Assembly (NCBI GenBank): GCA_025360385.1
Contig: JANYCG010000042.1
Coordinates: 1 to 37,938, forward strand
DNA length: 37,938 nucleotides
Source of the DNA: Burkholderiales bacterium
GTDB taxonomy: Bacteria > Pseudomonadota > Gammaproteobacteria > Burkholderiales > Burkholderiaceae_C
Direction: 5' to 3'
Part shown: positions 1-7,661 of the stretch, piece by piece
How positions within the stretch are numbered: the stretch's first letter is position 1
How the letters are laid out: every line of letters starts with the position of its first letter
Position numbers and translations under genes: made by a program
The notes under the pieces: model-generated
What the model was told of the DNA's origin: nothing
Seen by the model: the letters and a program-made list of their open reading frames with translations, nothing else
Database searches by the model: none

Positions 1-586
1 TGACCTGGGTTTTTATGACAAGGTGCCAACCAAGTTCGCCCATCTTGACGAGGCGCAGATGCAGGCCACCGGCGTGCGCGTGGTGCCGCCCGCAGTAGCA
101 CGGCGCGGCAGTTTCATTGGCAAAGGGGCCATTCTGATGCCCTCTTACGTGAACATTGGCGCCTATGTCGACGAAGGCACGATGGTCGATACCTGGGCCA
201 CCGTTGGATCCTGTGCCCAGATCGGCAAGAACGTGCACCTGAGCGGTGGTGTCGGCATCGGTGGTGTGCTCGAACCGATGCAGGCCGGACCAACCATCAT
301 TGAAGACAACTGTTTCGTGGGAGCGCGCTCCGAAGTGGTGGAAGGCGTGATTGTTGAAGAAAACTCTGTCATCTCCATGGGCGTTTACATCGGCCAGAGC
401 ACACCCATTTATGACCGCGCGACGGACAGCGTGAGTTATGGGCGCATTCCGTCGGGCTCCGTGGTGGTGTCGGGCAATCTGCCGAAAGCGGGCGGCAAAT
501 ACAGCCTGTATTGCGCCGTGATCGTCAAACGGGTCGATGCCAAAACGCGCGCCACCACCAGCCTGAATGATTTGTTGCGGGATTGA
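1..586 (+). CDS. dapD: 2,3,4,5-tetrahydropyridine-2,6-dicarboxylate N-succinyltransferase, 5'-truncated
   Basis: DapD transfers succinyl from succinyl-CoA to tetrahydrodipicolinate in the succinylase branch of lysine and meso-diaminopimelate synthesis. The first complete codon is at 2 and the N-terminal part lies outside the window; about 195 codons remain. A GTG at 23 is internal, because family-typical sequence ([11 protein letters not shown]) already precedes it. The visible part is the left-handed beta-helix (hexapeptide) domain, with the hallmark stretches [20 protein letters not shown] and [12 protein letters not shown] and the conserved end [14 protein letters not shown]. It lies 67 bp upstream of pilU and one gene from dapE, the next-but-one enzyme of the same pathway. 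Identification is secure; only the start is missing. Confidence 0.97.
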   Translation, partial: DLGFYDKVPTKFAHLDEAQMQATGVRVVPPAVARRGSFIGKGAILMPSYVNIGAYVDEGTMVDTWATVGSCAQIGKNVHLSGGVGIGGVLEPMQAGPTIIEDNCFVGARSEVVEGVIVEENSVISMGVYIGQSTPIYDRATDSVSYGRIPSGSVVVSGNLPKAGGKYSLYCAVIVKRVDAKTRATTSLNDLLRD

Positions 587-612
587 GCGGTTTGGATAAG
601 ATAGGTTTGCTT

Positions 613-646
613 GAATCCTTTGGATTCACACCATAATTTGAAGGAG
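613..646 (+). promoter_or_regulatory. dapD-pilU intergenic signals: small inverted repeat and ribosome binding site
   Basis: The 67-bp gap holds a perfect inverted repeat (GAATCC, 3-nt loop, GGATTC at 613-627), a CATAAT hexamer at 632-637 that could be a -10 box, and a strong Shine-Dalgarno AAGGAG at 641-646. The last sits 7 nt before the pilU ATG at 654 and decides that start over in-frame ATGs at 744 and 759. The hairpin has no T tract, so it is not a convincing terminator. The promoter suggestion is weak; the ribosome binding site is clear. Confidence 0.5.
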
Positions 647-653
647 CGTCGCG

Positions 654-1895
654 ATGTCCGCCGTTTTGTCCACCCCATCCGCAGCGCCGTCAGCCACTGC
701 ATCACTTTCGACATCACCCACTGCAACGCCCACCCCGCCTGCGATGCCCTCGGGCACGATGGAGCGCATCCTGCGGCTGATGTCAGACAAAAAGGCCTCA
801 GACGTCTACCTGTCGGCGCATTCGCCGGCCCTGATCAAGATCAACGGGCAGTGTCTGCCCATCAACAACCAACTGCTGCCGCCCGAGGCACCGCGCAATT
901 TACTGGCCGAGGTGCTGCCCCCGGACCGCATCAAGGAGCTTGAAGAGGTGGGCGAGCTCAACATGGGTTTCCCGTTGCCAGGCGTGGGGCGCTTTCGGGT
1001 CAGCGGCATGCGACAGCGCGGCTCCATTGCCGCGGTGATCCGTTTCATTCCCAATCTGATTCCGCCGCTGGACTCCCTGTCCGTGCCGATGATCCTGGGC
1101 GAGTTGATCATGGAAAAACGCGGCCTGCTGCTGATGGTCGGTGCCACCGGCGCGGGCAAAAGCACGACCCTGGCGTCCATGATCGACTTTCGCAACGAGA
1201 AGCAGTCGGGCCATATCCTCACAATTGAAGACCCGGTTGAATTCCTTTTCAAAAACAAAAAATCCGTCGTCAACCAGCGCGAGATCGGCACCGACACGCA
1301 AAACCTGGCGGTCGCACTGAAAAATGCGCTGCGCCAGGCGCCCGACGTGATTTTGGTGGGTGAAATTCGCGACCGCGAGACCATGTCTGCCGCCATCGCC
1401 TACGCGCAGTCGGGCCACCTGTGCCTGGCCACCATGCACGCCAACAACAGCTACCAGGCGCTGAACCGCATCTTGAGCTTTTACCCGGTGGAAGTGCGTC
1501 AGACCATGCTGGGTGACCTGGCTGCCGCGCTCAAGGCGGTGGTGTCGCAGCGCCTGCTGCGCACCACCACGGGGGGTCGCTTGCCGTCGGTCGAGATTCT
1601 GCTCAACACCAAGCTGATTTCCGAACTGATTGAAAAAGGCGATTTTTCAGGCATCAAGGACGCGATGGAAAAGTCCATGGCCGAAGGTTCGCAAAGTTTC
1701 GAAGCCGACATCGCCCGCATGATCACGGACGGCATCGTGGACCGCAAGGAAGGCCTGGCCAATGCCGACTCCCCGACCAACCTGATGTGGCGCATGCAGA
1801 ACGACTTCACCAGCAAAAAAGCGGCCGCCGTGGTCGAAGAGGATGTGGATGACGAGCCGTCGTTCACCGAAATCACGCTCGATGTAAAACACTGA
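654..1895 (+). CDS. pilU: Type IV pilus retraction ATPase, PilT/PilU family (PilU-like)
   Basis: This is a cytoplasmic hexameric secretion-type ATPase that helps PilT depolymerise type IV pili for twitching motility and DNA uptake. The 413-residue product has a Ser/Thr/Pro/Ala-rich N-terminal extension (about residues 2-35), the PilT N-domain from about residue 36, Walker [10 protein letters not shown] (163-171), the Asp box TIEDPVEF, Walker B ILVGEIRD and the His box ATMHANN. Length and C-terminal region fit PilU better than PilT, which is about 345 residues. The start is supported by AAGGAG 7 nt upstream. It is co-oriented with dapD and lies 2 bp before dapE, so it is probably co-transcribed with lysine genes. 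No pilT lies next to it. PilU rather than a PilT paralogue is inferred from length and order. Confidence 0.88.
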   Translation: MSAVLSTPSAAPSATASLSTSPTATPTPPAMPSGTMERILRLMSDKKASDVYLSAHSPALIKINGQCLPINNQLLPPEAPRNLLAEVLPPDRIKELEEVGELNMGFPLPGVGRFRVSGMRQRGSIAAVIRFIPNLIPPLDSLSVPMILGELIMEKRGLLLMVGATGAGKSTTLASMIDFRNEKQSGHILTIEDPVEFLFKNKKSVVNQREIGTDTQNLAVALKNALRQAPDVILVGEIRDRETMSAAIAYAQSGHLCLATMHANNSYQALNRILSFYPVEVRQTMLGDLAAALKAVVSQRLLRTTTGGRLPSVEILLNTKLISELIEKGDFSGIKDAMEKSMAEGSQSFEADIARMITDGIVDRKEGLANADSPTNLMWRMQNDFTSKKAAAVVEEDVDDEPSFTEITLDVKH

Positions 1896-1897
1896 AC

Positions 1898-3157
1898 ATG
1901 TCCGCCACCATCCGCCTTGCAGAACAACTGATCGCCTGCCGCTCCATCACACCGGATGACGGCGGCTGCCAGGACATCCTCGCCGCAAGGCTCGCGCCTC
2001 TGGGCTTTGCACTGGAAACGCATGAAAGCGGCCCGGACAGCTTCAGAGTCAAGAACTTATGGGCGAAAAGGCTGCATGTCCCCGAGAATGCTCAACAGTC
2101 TGCTATTCATATTGTATCTGCTGCCAAACCAGGCGCGACCGCTTGCAAGACGGTTGTCTTCGTCGGCCACACCGACGTTGTGCCGACCGGCCCACTGGAC
2201 CAGTGGCACAGCGACCCGTTCACGCCGACTCAGCGCGACGGCATGCTGTACGGGCGCGGTGCCAGCGACATGAAGACCTCTATCGCCGCGTTCGTGGTCG
2301 CCACCGAAGAGTTTGTCGCTGCCAACCCCCATGCGGCCCTCAACATCGGCCTGCTGCTGACCAGTGATGAAGAAGGCCCGTCGGTCGACGGTGTGGCCGT
2401 TATGGTGGAGCGGTTCAAACAGTCGGGCGAGGTGATTGACTACTGCATCGTGGGTGAGCCAACCTCGATTCACCAGGTCGGCGACATGATCAAAAACGGG
2501 CGGCGTGGCACCCTGAGCGGCAAGCTCACGGTCAAAGGTATCCAGGGTCACATCGCATACCCCCACTTGGCCAAAAACCCCATCCATGAGGTGGCACCTG
2601 CGCTGGCCGAACTGGTCGGTACGCAATGGGACACAGGCAACGACTTCTTTCCGCCGACCACCTGGCAAATCAGCAACATCCACGGCGGCACTGGGGCGGG
2701 CAACGTCATTCCGGGGCACGTCGTGATTGATTTCAATTTCCGCTTTTGCACCGAGTCCACTGCCCCCGGTTTGCAGGCCCGCATGAAGGCCTTGCTTGAT
2801 CGCCATGGGCTTGACTACGAGCTGACGTGGGTCATTGGCGGCCAGCCGTTTTTGACGACGCCGGGCATGCTGGTGCATGCGGTGCGCGACGCGATTCGCT
2901 CTGAAAATGGCATCGAAACTGAACTCAGCACCACAGGTGGCACCAGCGACGGTCGCTTCATGGCAAAAATTTGTCCGCAGGTGGTGGAACTGGGGCCGAC
3001 CAATGCCACCATCCACAAAATCAATGAATGCCTGCCGCTGGCCGACATTGAGCCCCTGAAGAACATCTACCGCCGGGTGCTGGAAAACCTGGCCGCGCAG
3101 GCGGTGGCCGGAGCCCAGGCCACGGGGACCGTGCCGGTGTCGCCTGCCCTGGCATGA
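1898..3157 (+). CDS. dapE: Succinyl-diaminopimelate desuccinylase with an unusual N-terminal insert
   Basis: DapE is a di-zinc M20 metallohydrolase that cleaves N-succinyl-LL-2,6-diaminopimelate to LL-diaminopimelate and succinate. The 419-residue product has the metal-ligand and catalytic stretches GHTDVVPTG (His91), ASDMK (Asp124), SDEEGP, IVGEP and NATIHKINE, plus the dimerisation-domain sequence [14 protein letters not shown] (spelled [14 protein letters not shown] here). Typical DapE is about 375 residues. The extra length comes from about 22 residues between NLWA and [10 protein letters not shown] (residues about 57-85, nt 2066-2152) and a short Ala-rich C-terminal tail. The insert overlaps a diverged copy of a palindromic repeat found at 4100-4155. 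The insert does not remove any catalytic residue. The gene overlaps prmB by 4 bp (ATGA). Confidence 0.96.
   Translation: MSATIRLAEQLIACRSITPDDGGCQDILAARLAPLGFALETHESGPDSFRVKNLWAKRLHVPENAQQSAIHIVSAAKPGATACKTVVFVGHTDVVPTGPLDQWHSDPFTPTQRDGMLYGRGASDMKTSIAAFVVATEEFVAANPHAALNIGLLLTSDEEGPSVDGVAVMVERFKQSGEVIDYCIVGEPTSIHQVGDMIKNGRRGTLSGKLTVKGIQGHIAYPHLAKNPIHEVAPALAELVGTQWDTGNDFFPPTTWQISNIHGGTGAGNVIPGHVVIDFNFRFCTESTAPGLQARMKALLDRHGLDYELTWVIGGQPFLTTPGMLVHAVRDAIRSENGIETELSTTGGTSDGRFMAKICPQVVELGPTNATIHKINECLPLADIEPLKNIYRRVLENLAAQAVAGAQATGTVPVSPALA
2076..2110 (+). repeat. Diverged copy of a palindromic repeat inside dapE
   Basis: This 35-nt segment matches 4102-4136 without gaps at 26 of 35 positions, including ATGTCCC at the left and TGCTATT near the right. 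It lies inside the family-atypical insert of dapE. It is read as [11 protein letters not shown], the same codon phase as the related segment in prmB ([11 protein letters not shown]). This suggests in-frame acquisition of a small repeat, comparable in principle to Rickettsia palindromic elements; the mechanism is inference. Confidence 0.55.
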
Positions 3158-4062
3158 CCTTGCTTGAGCTGATCAGCCAGGGTGCCGCCAAGCTGGAGGC
3201 TGCTGGCGTCGCCTTCGGCCACGGCACGGACAACGCCTTTGACGAAGCCGCCTGGCTGACCTTGTGGCAGCTGGGTTTGCCGCTGGATTCAGCGCTTGAC
3301 ACCCCACTTGAAACGCTAAATACGTCATATGTCCCTGTGGATGCTGTAAAGCTTGCTCTACTTTTTGAAAAGCGCATTCAAACCCGTCAACCCGCCGCCT
3401 ACCTGACCAAGGAGGCCTGGCTGCAGGGCGTGCCGTTTTATGTGGACGAACGTGTGATTGTGCCGCGCTCCTTCATCGCCGAGCTGCTGGTCAATGGCGG
3501 CATCGACCCCTGGCTGAGAGAACACAGCAGCCGCGTGCTGGATTTGTGCACCGGCAACGGCAGCCTAGCGGTGCTGGCAGCCATGGTGTACCCGGACGTG
3601 GCGGTCGTGGCCAGTGACCTGTCTGCCGACGCGCTGGCGGTGGCCCGCATCAATGTCGACAAACACCAGTTGCAGGCGCGTATCAGCCTGCTCGAATCTG
3701 ACGGCCTGGGGGCCACGGCGCTGCAACGGCGCGGCCCCTTCGATTTGATCCTGTGCAACCCCCCCTATGTCAACGCCCGTAGCATGGCCGCGTTGCCGCC
3801 CGAGTACCGGGCCGAGCCGGCCATGGCGCTTGATGGCAACTTGCAAGGCGGCACGGACGGCATGGATTTCATCCGACAGCTTGTGCGCGATGCACCTGCC
3901 CACATGGCGCCTGGCGCCGTGCTGGTGCTCGAAATCGGCAATGAACGCGAGAATTTCGAAGCCGCATTTCCCGCGCTTGAAGTGGTCTGGCTGGCGATCG
4001 GCGCTGCAGAAGACCAGGTGCTGCTCGCCACGCGCGAAGCTTTGATGTCCCAATACGCCTGA
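3154..4062 (+). CDS. prmB: 50S ribosomal protein L3 N5-glutamine methyltransferase
   Basis: PrmB uses SAM to methylate the side-chain amide of a glutamine in ribosomal protein L3. The 302-residue product shows the family's [20 protein letters not shown] segment, a Rossmann SAM-binding motif ([16 protein letters not shown]) and the catalytic LCNPPYVN motif of the HemK/PrmB group. [11 protein letters not shown] distinguishes PrmB from the release-factor enzyme PrmC. The ATG overlaps the dapE stop as ATGA, so the two are translationally coupled. An internal stretch (3329-3363) resembles the palindromic repeat downstream, but by recollection of E. coli PrmB it gives no clear length gain there. 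Confidence 0.95.
   Translation: MTLLELISQGAAKLEAAGVAFGHGTDNAFDEAAWLTLWQLGLPLDSALDTPLETLNTSYVPVDAVKLALLFEKRIQTRQPAAYLTKEAWLQGVPFYVDERVIVPRSFIAELLVNGGIDPWLREHSSRVLDLCTGNGSLAVLAAMVYPDVAVVASDLSADALAVARINVDKHQLQARISLLESDGLGATALQRRGPFDLILCNPPYVNARSMAALPPEYRAEPAMALDGNLQGGTDGMDFIRQLVRDAPAHMAPGAVLVLEIGNERENFEAAFPALEVVWLAIGAAEDQVLLATREALMSQYA
3329..3363 (+). repeat. Possible diverged copy of the palindromic repeat inside prmB
   Basis: It shares an exact 14-mer (ATGTCCCTGTGGAT) with 4102-4115 and 26 of 35 ungapped positions overall with 4102-4136. Codon phase is the same as in the dapE copy. Against it, recollected PrmB homologues seem to have similar length here, so it may have replaced sequence rather than lengthened the gene, or be partly coincidental. 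Confidence 0.4.
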
Positions 4063-4099
4063 AAACCGCATTTTGCCAAATCCAATGGTAAAATGCACC

Positions 4100-4155
4100 G
4101 AATGTCCCTGTGGATATTGAATAGTTTGCTATTTATTAAATAGCAATTGACATTC
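4100..4155. repeat. Nested palindromic repeat element downstream of prmB
   Basis: In the 203-bp gap between prmB and the ABC-F gene there is a perfect inner inverted repeat TTGCTATTT-ATT-AAATAGCAA (4126-4146). Outer arms GAATGTC (4100-4106) and GACATTC (4149-4155) flank it, giving a nested hairpin of about 56 bp. No T run follows the stem, so it is not a typical intrinsic terminator. Related sequences lie at 2076-2110, 3329-3363 and, more weakly, 33005-33021. Short AT-rich palindromes with GCTATT cores are, from recollection, common dispersed repeats in Comamonadaceae. Confidence 0.7.
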
Positions 4156-4245
4156 CGTCAAAAATTCAATCACCAAGTTGCGGTTAAAACACGCACCTTG
4201 AAGGCTGCGGTATCCCGCACAACACAGCCCGCCCCGTTTGCCTCT

Positions 4246-4263
4246 GCCAGCCTCCATGCTGGC
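4246..4263 (+). promoter_or_regulatory. Hairpin just before the ABC-F start codon
   Basis: GCCAGC (4246-4251) and GCTGGC (4258-4263) form a 6-bp stem with a 6-nt loop, ending 2 nt before the ATG at 4266. No Shine-Dalgarno is visible at normal spacing, so the hairpin occupies the place of the ribosome binding site. A role in translational control is speculative. Confidence 0.3.
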
Positions 4264-4265
4264 CA

Positions 4266-6233
4266 ATGAATCTTGTGATCACCTTAAAAAACGTCACCCT
4301 GCGCCGTAGCGCCAAAGTGCTGCTCGAAGGCGCGTCTGTCACGCTCAACCCGGGCGAAAAAGTAGGCTTGGTGGGGCGCAATGGCGCGGGCAAATCGTCT
4401 CTATTCGCGCTGTTCAATGGCGGTTTGCACGAGGACGTGGGCGAGTACTACATCCCGGCCCAATGGCGCATGGGCCAGGTCGCGCAGGACATGCCCGAAA
4501 CTGACCAATCGGCCACTGATTTTGTGGTGGAAGGCGACACCGTCTTGCTGGCAGCCCAGCAGGAAGTGGCCGCCAGCGAAGCCACCGACGACTATGACCG
4601 CATGGCCCATGCCTACATGGAACTGCACGACGCCGGCGCGCATGACGCCCCAGCCCGTGCCCAGGCGCTGATCCTCGGCCTGGGCTTCAAAACCACAGAA
4701 CTCACCAACCCCGTCAACAGCTTCTCGGGCGGCTGGCGCATGCGGCTGCAACTGGCACGGGCACTCATGTGTCCAAGCGATTTGTTGTTGCTGGACGAAC
4801 CCACCAACCACCTGGACCTTGACGCCCTGGTATGGCTGGAAAGCTGGCTCAAGCGGTATGAAGGCACCATGATCGTGATCAGCCACGACCGTGAGTTTCT
4901 GGACGCCGTGACCAATGTCACCCTGCACATTGACGCGGGCAAACTGGTGCGTTATGGCGGCAACTACAGCAAGTTTGAGGACATGCGGGCCGAGCAGATG
5001 GCGCTGCAACAAAACGCCTATGCCAAACAGCAGGACAAAATCGCCCACCTGCAAAAATTCATCGCCCGCTTCAAGGCCAAAGCCAGCAAGGCCAAGCAAG
5101 CGCAAAGCCGCGTCAAGGCGCTGGACCGCATGGAAAAAATCGCGCCTCTGCTGGCCGATGCCGATTTCACTTTCGAGTTCAAGGAGCCTGCCAACCTGCC
5201 CAACCCGATGCTGTCGATGCAGGGCGTGAGTTTTGGCTACCCCGCACCTGAAGGGGCACCCGAGGGCACCCCGCCCACGGTGATTGTCAAAAACGTCAGC
5301 CGCTCGGTGCTGGCCGGCCAGCGCATCGGCATTCTGGGTGCCAACGGCCAGGGCAAATCGACCCTGGTCAAAACCGTGGCGCGGGATTTGAAGGCGCTGG
5401 GCGGCGACGTCACTGAAGGCAAGGGCCTGAACATCGGCTATTTTGCCCAGCAGGAACTGGACGTTTTGCGCCCGCTGGACACCCCGCTGGAGCACATGAT
5501 CCGCCTCGTCAAAGAGATGACGGTTGCCGGCAAAATTGCCGGGCAACAAACCCGCGAGCAAGACCTGCGCAGTTTTCTGGGCACCTTCAACTTCGGCGGC
5601 GACATGGTCAAGCAGGCCGTGGGCAGCATGAGCGGCGGCGAAAAAGCCCGCCTGGTGCTGTGCATGATCGTCTGGCAGCGCCCCAACCTGCTGCTGCTGG
5701 ACGAACCGACTAACCACCTCGATCTGGCCACACGCGAGGCTCTGAGCATGGCCCTCAACGAGTTTGAAGGCACGGTGATGCTGGTCAGCCACGACCGCGC
5801 TCTGCTGCGTGCGGTGTGCGACGAATTCTGGATGGTCTCACGCGGAGGCGTAGAGCCGTTTGACGGCGATCTAGACGACTACCAAAAATACCTGCTGGAC
5901 GAAGCCAAGCGCCAGCGTGAAGAGATCAAGGAAGCCGCCGGCAAACAGGCTAAAGAAGAGGCGCTGGCGGCCAAAGCGGCAGCTGCGGCCGCGCTCAAAA
6001 AGCCGGGCAAGGGTTCGATGTCAACCCAGCAACGACAGGTTGCCCAAGTTGAAGAGCGCATGAAAACTCTCAATTCTGAGGGTGCCGCACTGGAGGCGCA
6101 CCTGAACGCCGCCACTCTGCCGTTTGAGATTGCCGAGCTGGGCCAGCGGCTCAAACAGGTCAATGACGAATTGCAGAGCCTGGAAGAAAAATGGCTGGCC
6201 TTGTCCAGCGCGCTGGAAGCCGCCGTGGCGTGA
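4266..6233 (+). CDS. ABC-F family ATPase, YheS-like
   Basis: ABC-F proteins are soluble twin ATP-binding cassette proteins that act on ribosomes rather than in transport. The 655-residue product has cassette 1 with Walker A GRNGAGKSS (near residue 40), signature FSGGWRMRLQ and Walker B LLLLDEPTNHLDLD. A Lys/Arg-rich interdomain linker follows (ARFKAKASKAKQAQSRVKAL), typical of the P-site tRNA-interaction motif. Cassette 2 has GANGQGKST, MSGGEKARL and LLLLDEPTNHLDLA, followed by a charged coiled-coil C-terminal tail. Overall arrangement and wording match E. coli YheS more closely than EttA or Uup. The gene has its own 203-bp leader with a palindromic repeat and a hairpin at the start codon. 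It converges on the MFS gene, with 3 bp between stops. Confidence 0.9.
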   Translation: MNLVITLKNVTLRRSAKVLLEGASVTLNPGEKVGLVGRNGAGKSSLFALFNGGLHEDVGEYYIPAQWRMGQVAQDMPETDQSATDFVVEGDTVLLAAQQEVAASEATDDYDRMAHAYMELHDAGAHDAPARAQALILGLGFKTTELTNPVNSFSGGWRMRLQLARALMCPSDLLLLDEPTNHLDLDALVWLESWLKRYEGTMIVISHDREFLDAVTNVTLHIDAGKLVRYGGNYSKFEDMRAEQMALQQNAYAKQQDKIAHLQKFIARFKAKASKAKQAQSRVKALDRMEKIAPLLADADFTFEFKEPANLPNPMLSMQGVSFGYPAPEGAPEGTPPTVIVKNVSRSVLAGQRIGILGANGQGKSTLVKTVARDLKALGGDVTEGKGLNIGYFAQQELDVLRPLDTPLEHMIRLVKEMTVAGKIAGQQTREQDLRSFLGTFNFGGDMVKQAVGSMSGGEKARLVLCMIVWQRPNLLLLDEPTNHLDLATREALSMALNEFEGTVMLVSHDRALLRAVCDEFWMVSRGGVEPFDGDLDDYQKYLLDEAKRQREEIKEAAGKQAKEEALAAKAAAAAALKKPGKGSMSTQQRQVAQVEERMKTLNSEGAALEAHLNAATLPFEIAELGQRLKQVNDELQSLEEKWLALSSALEAAVA

Positions 6234-6236
6234 GGT

Positions 6237-7454
6237 TTATGCCACTGCGGGTGGCGACTGGTAGAGCTTCAGCTTGCCCGCCATCACCAGGGCCGCAACC
6301 GACGCGCACGCGCCAATCAAGGCTGACACCCAATAGTGCTGCACCATGTTTTGTGCATCGCGGCTGATCACATAGCCGCCGACAAAGGCCGCCGTGCCCA
6401 TGGCGGCCGCCTGGACCGATGAATTCAGCGCCATGAAGGTCCCACGCAACACCGGATTGGCGGCAGAGGTGACGATGGCCATGCCGGGGATCATGCGCCC
6501 GCTCATGCAGGTGAACATGGTCGTTGACACAATGACGACGGCCCACATCGGCAGGCCCTGTGTCAAAGTGGTGGCCACCAGCGGGAAAATCACCAGCACC
6601 GCCATCCAGCGGAACACCTTCACCTTGCCTTGGCTGTCGGTCAACCGGCCAATGAACCGGGCACCCGCCATGGAGGCGACGCCCCCGCACAGGTAAATAA
6701 TGGGCAGTTGCTCGGTGCGCCAACCGACGTTGGCTTCGAGGTAAATGGTGATGAAGGGAATCACGGTGAACCCTGCAAACATCATGAGGGCCGAAAACAC
6801 AAACGCTTTGAGGTGGTTTGGGTCCATCAGCACTTGCTGGATGTTGCGCCAGGCGCTGGACTTTCGGCCCATGTTCAGGTGGCCGCGCAAGGGCGGCAAA
6901 GTGAGCAACGCGCCCATGGCCAGAATGCCCACCAGGGTTGCAATGGCAATGAAGGGCGCATGCCAGCTGAAATGCGCCGACAGGTACAGGCCGGACGGAA
7001 CCCCCGCCACCACTGCGACCGAAAACGAGGTCATCACAATGCTCATGGCACGACCGCGCCGCTCAAACGGAATCACGTCGGCCACAATGGTCTGCGACTG
7101 GGCCGACAAGACGCCACCAAATACGCCAGCCAGTACCCGTGCGGCGATCAGCGCGTTGTAGGTCGGCGCCAGGCCGCAGGCCAGGGTGGCCAACCCAAAC
7201 AGGGTGTACAGCGTCAGCAGCAATTTTTTGCGGTCGAACTTGTCGAGGTAGGTCGCAGCGAGCAGGCCTGACACACCTGCTGCCAGGTTGTAGGACGACA
7301 CCAGCACCGCAAACTTCGCGTCGGAAATGCCAAACACTGAGGTAAATTGCGGCCCCAGCGGCATCATGATCATGAAATCGAGAATGTGCGTGAACTGAAT
7401 GCCGGCCAGGGTGAGCAAAAGCCAGAGTTCGCGCTTGCGGGAAAGTTGGGCCAT
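6237..7454 (-). CDS. MFS transporter, AraJ/drug-efflux type
   Basis: This 405-residue major facilitator superfamily protein should have 12 membrane segments. After a short cytoplasmic N-terminus (MAQLSRKRELW) comes a first helix with FTHILDFMIMMPLGP. The loop 2-3 region reads YLDKFDRKKLLL, a form of the MFS G-x-x-x-D-R-x-G/R-R/K motif. Helix 4-5 carries the antiporter-type AGVFGGVLSAQSQTIVADV, and a central loop precedes the second six helices. It resembles the predicted arabinose/drug efflux permeases (AraJ, YdhP). The substrate cannot be read from the sequence. It starts 31 bp beyond the terminator that closes the tRNA-Lys unit, so it is probably transcribed separately. Confidence 0.85.
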   Translation of the reverse strand: MAQLSRKRELWLLLTLAGIQFTHILDFMIMMPLGPQFTSVFGISDAKFAVLVSSYNLAAGVSGLLAATYLDKFDRKKLLLTLYTLFGLATLACGLAPTYNALIAARVLAGVFGGVLSAQSQTIVADVIPFERRGRAMSIVMTSFSVAVVAGVPSGLYLSAHFSWHAPFIAIATLVGILAMGALLTLPPLRGHLNMGRKSSAWRNIQQVLMDPNHLKAFVFSALMMFAGFTVIPFITIYLEANVGWRTEQLPIIYLCGGVASMAGARFIGRLTDSQGKVKVFRWMAVLVIFPLVATTLTQGLPMWAVVIVSTTMFTCMSGRMIPGMAIVTSAANPVLRGTFMALNSSVQAAAMGTAAFVGGYVISRDAQNMVQHYWVSALIGACASVAALVMAGKLKLYQSPPAVA

Positions 7455-7485
7455 GGTTTAAATCTTAGGGTATTTGCCCAAAACA

Positions 7486-7516
7486 AAAAAGCCTGAACTT
7501 TTGGTTCAGGCTTTTT
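7486..7516. terminator. Bidirectional-looking intrinsic terminator after tRNA-Lys
   Basis: A perfect 13-bp stem (AAAAAGCCTGAAC at 7486-7498 with GTTCAGGCTTTTT at 7504-7516) encloses a 5-nt loop. A GC-containing stem flanked by A and T runs gives a U tract in either direction. It lies 7 bp downstream of the tRNA-Lys 3' end on the minus strand and upstream of the MFS gene, so its main job is to end the tRNA transcript. Confidence 0.9.
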
Positions 7517-7523
7517 AAAAAAC

Positions 7524-7599
7524 TGGTGGGACGTGCGGGGGTCGAACCCACGACAAACGGATTAAAAGTCCGCTGCTCTACCAACTGAGCTAACGTCCC
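7524..7599 (-). tRNA. tRNA-Lys (anticodon UUU)
   Basis: The minus strand folds as a full 76-nt tRNA. The acceptor stem is GGGACGT/ACGTCCC with discriminator A and encoded CCA, and the D-arm is GCTC...GAGC. The anticodon stem GCGGA/TCCGT holds loop CTTTTAA, giving anticodon TTT, with A at position 37. The T-arm is GTGGG-TTCGACC-CCCGC. UUU-decoding lysine tRNA carries t6A at A37, the substrate of TcdA, encoded just upstream on the same strand. No second copy of its 3' end and no integrase was seen, so there is no sign of use as an attachment site. Confidence 0.98.
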
Positions 7600-7661
7600 C
7601 ACAAGGGCAGAAACCCTGTTTCACTGATTTTGCAAAATGATTCACACCACGCTGCAAAGCC

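Noticed and set aside
2057-3016. 319-codon open frame antisense to dapE
   Set aside because: No family resemblance, and it lies wholly within a well-conserved enzyme gene.
4401-5792. 463-codon open frame antisense to the ABC-F gene
   Set aside because: It is a mirror of a high-GC coding frame, with biased composition (many His, Gln, Val) and no recognisable domain; the plus-strand ABC-F protein explains the DNA fully.
7524-7599. tRNA-Lys as an integration site for a mobile element
   Set aside because: No integrase, no repeated tRNA 3' end and only chromosomal-type genes on both sides.
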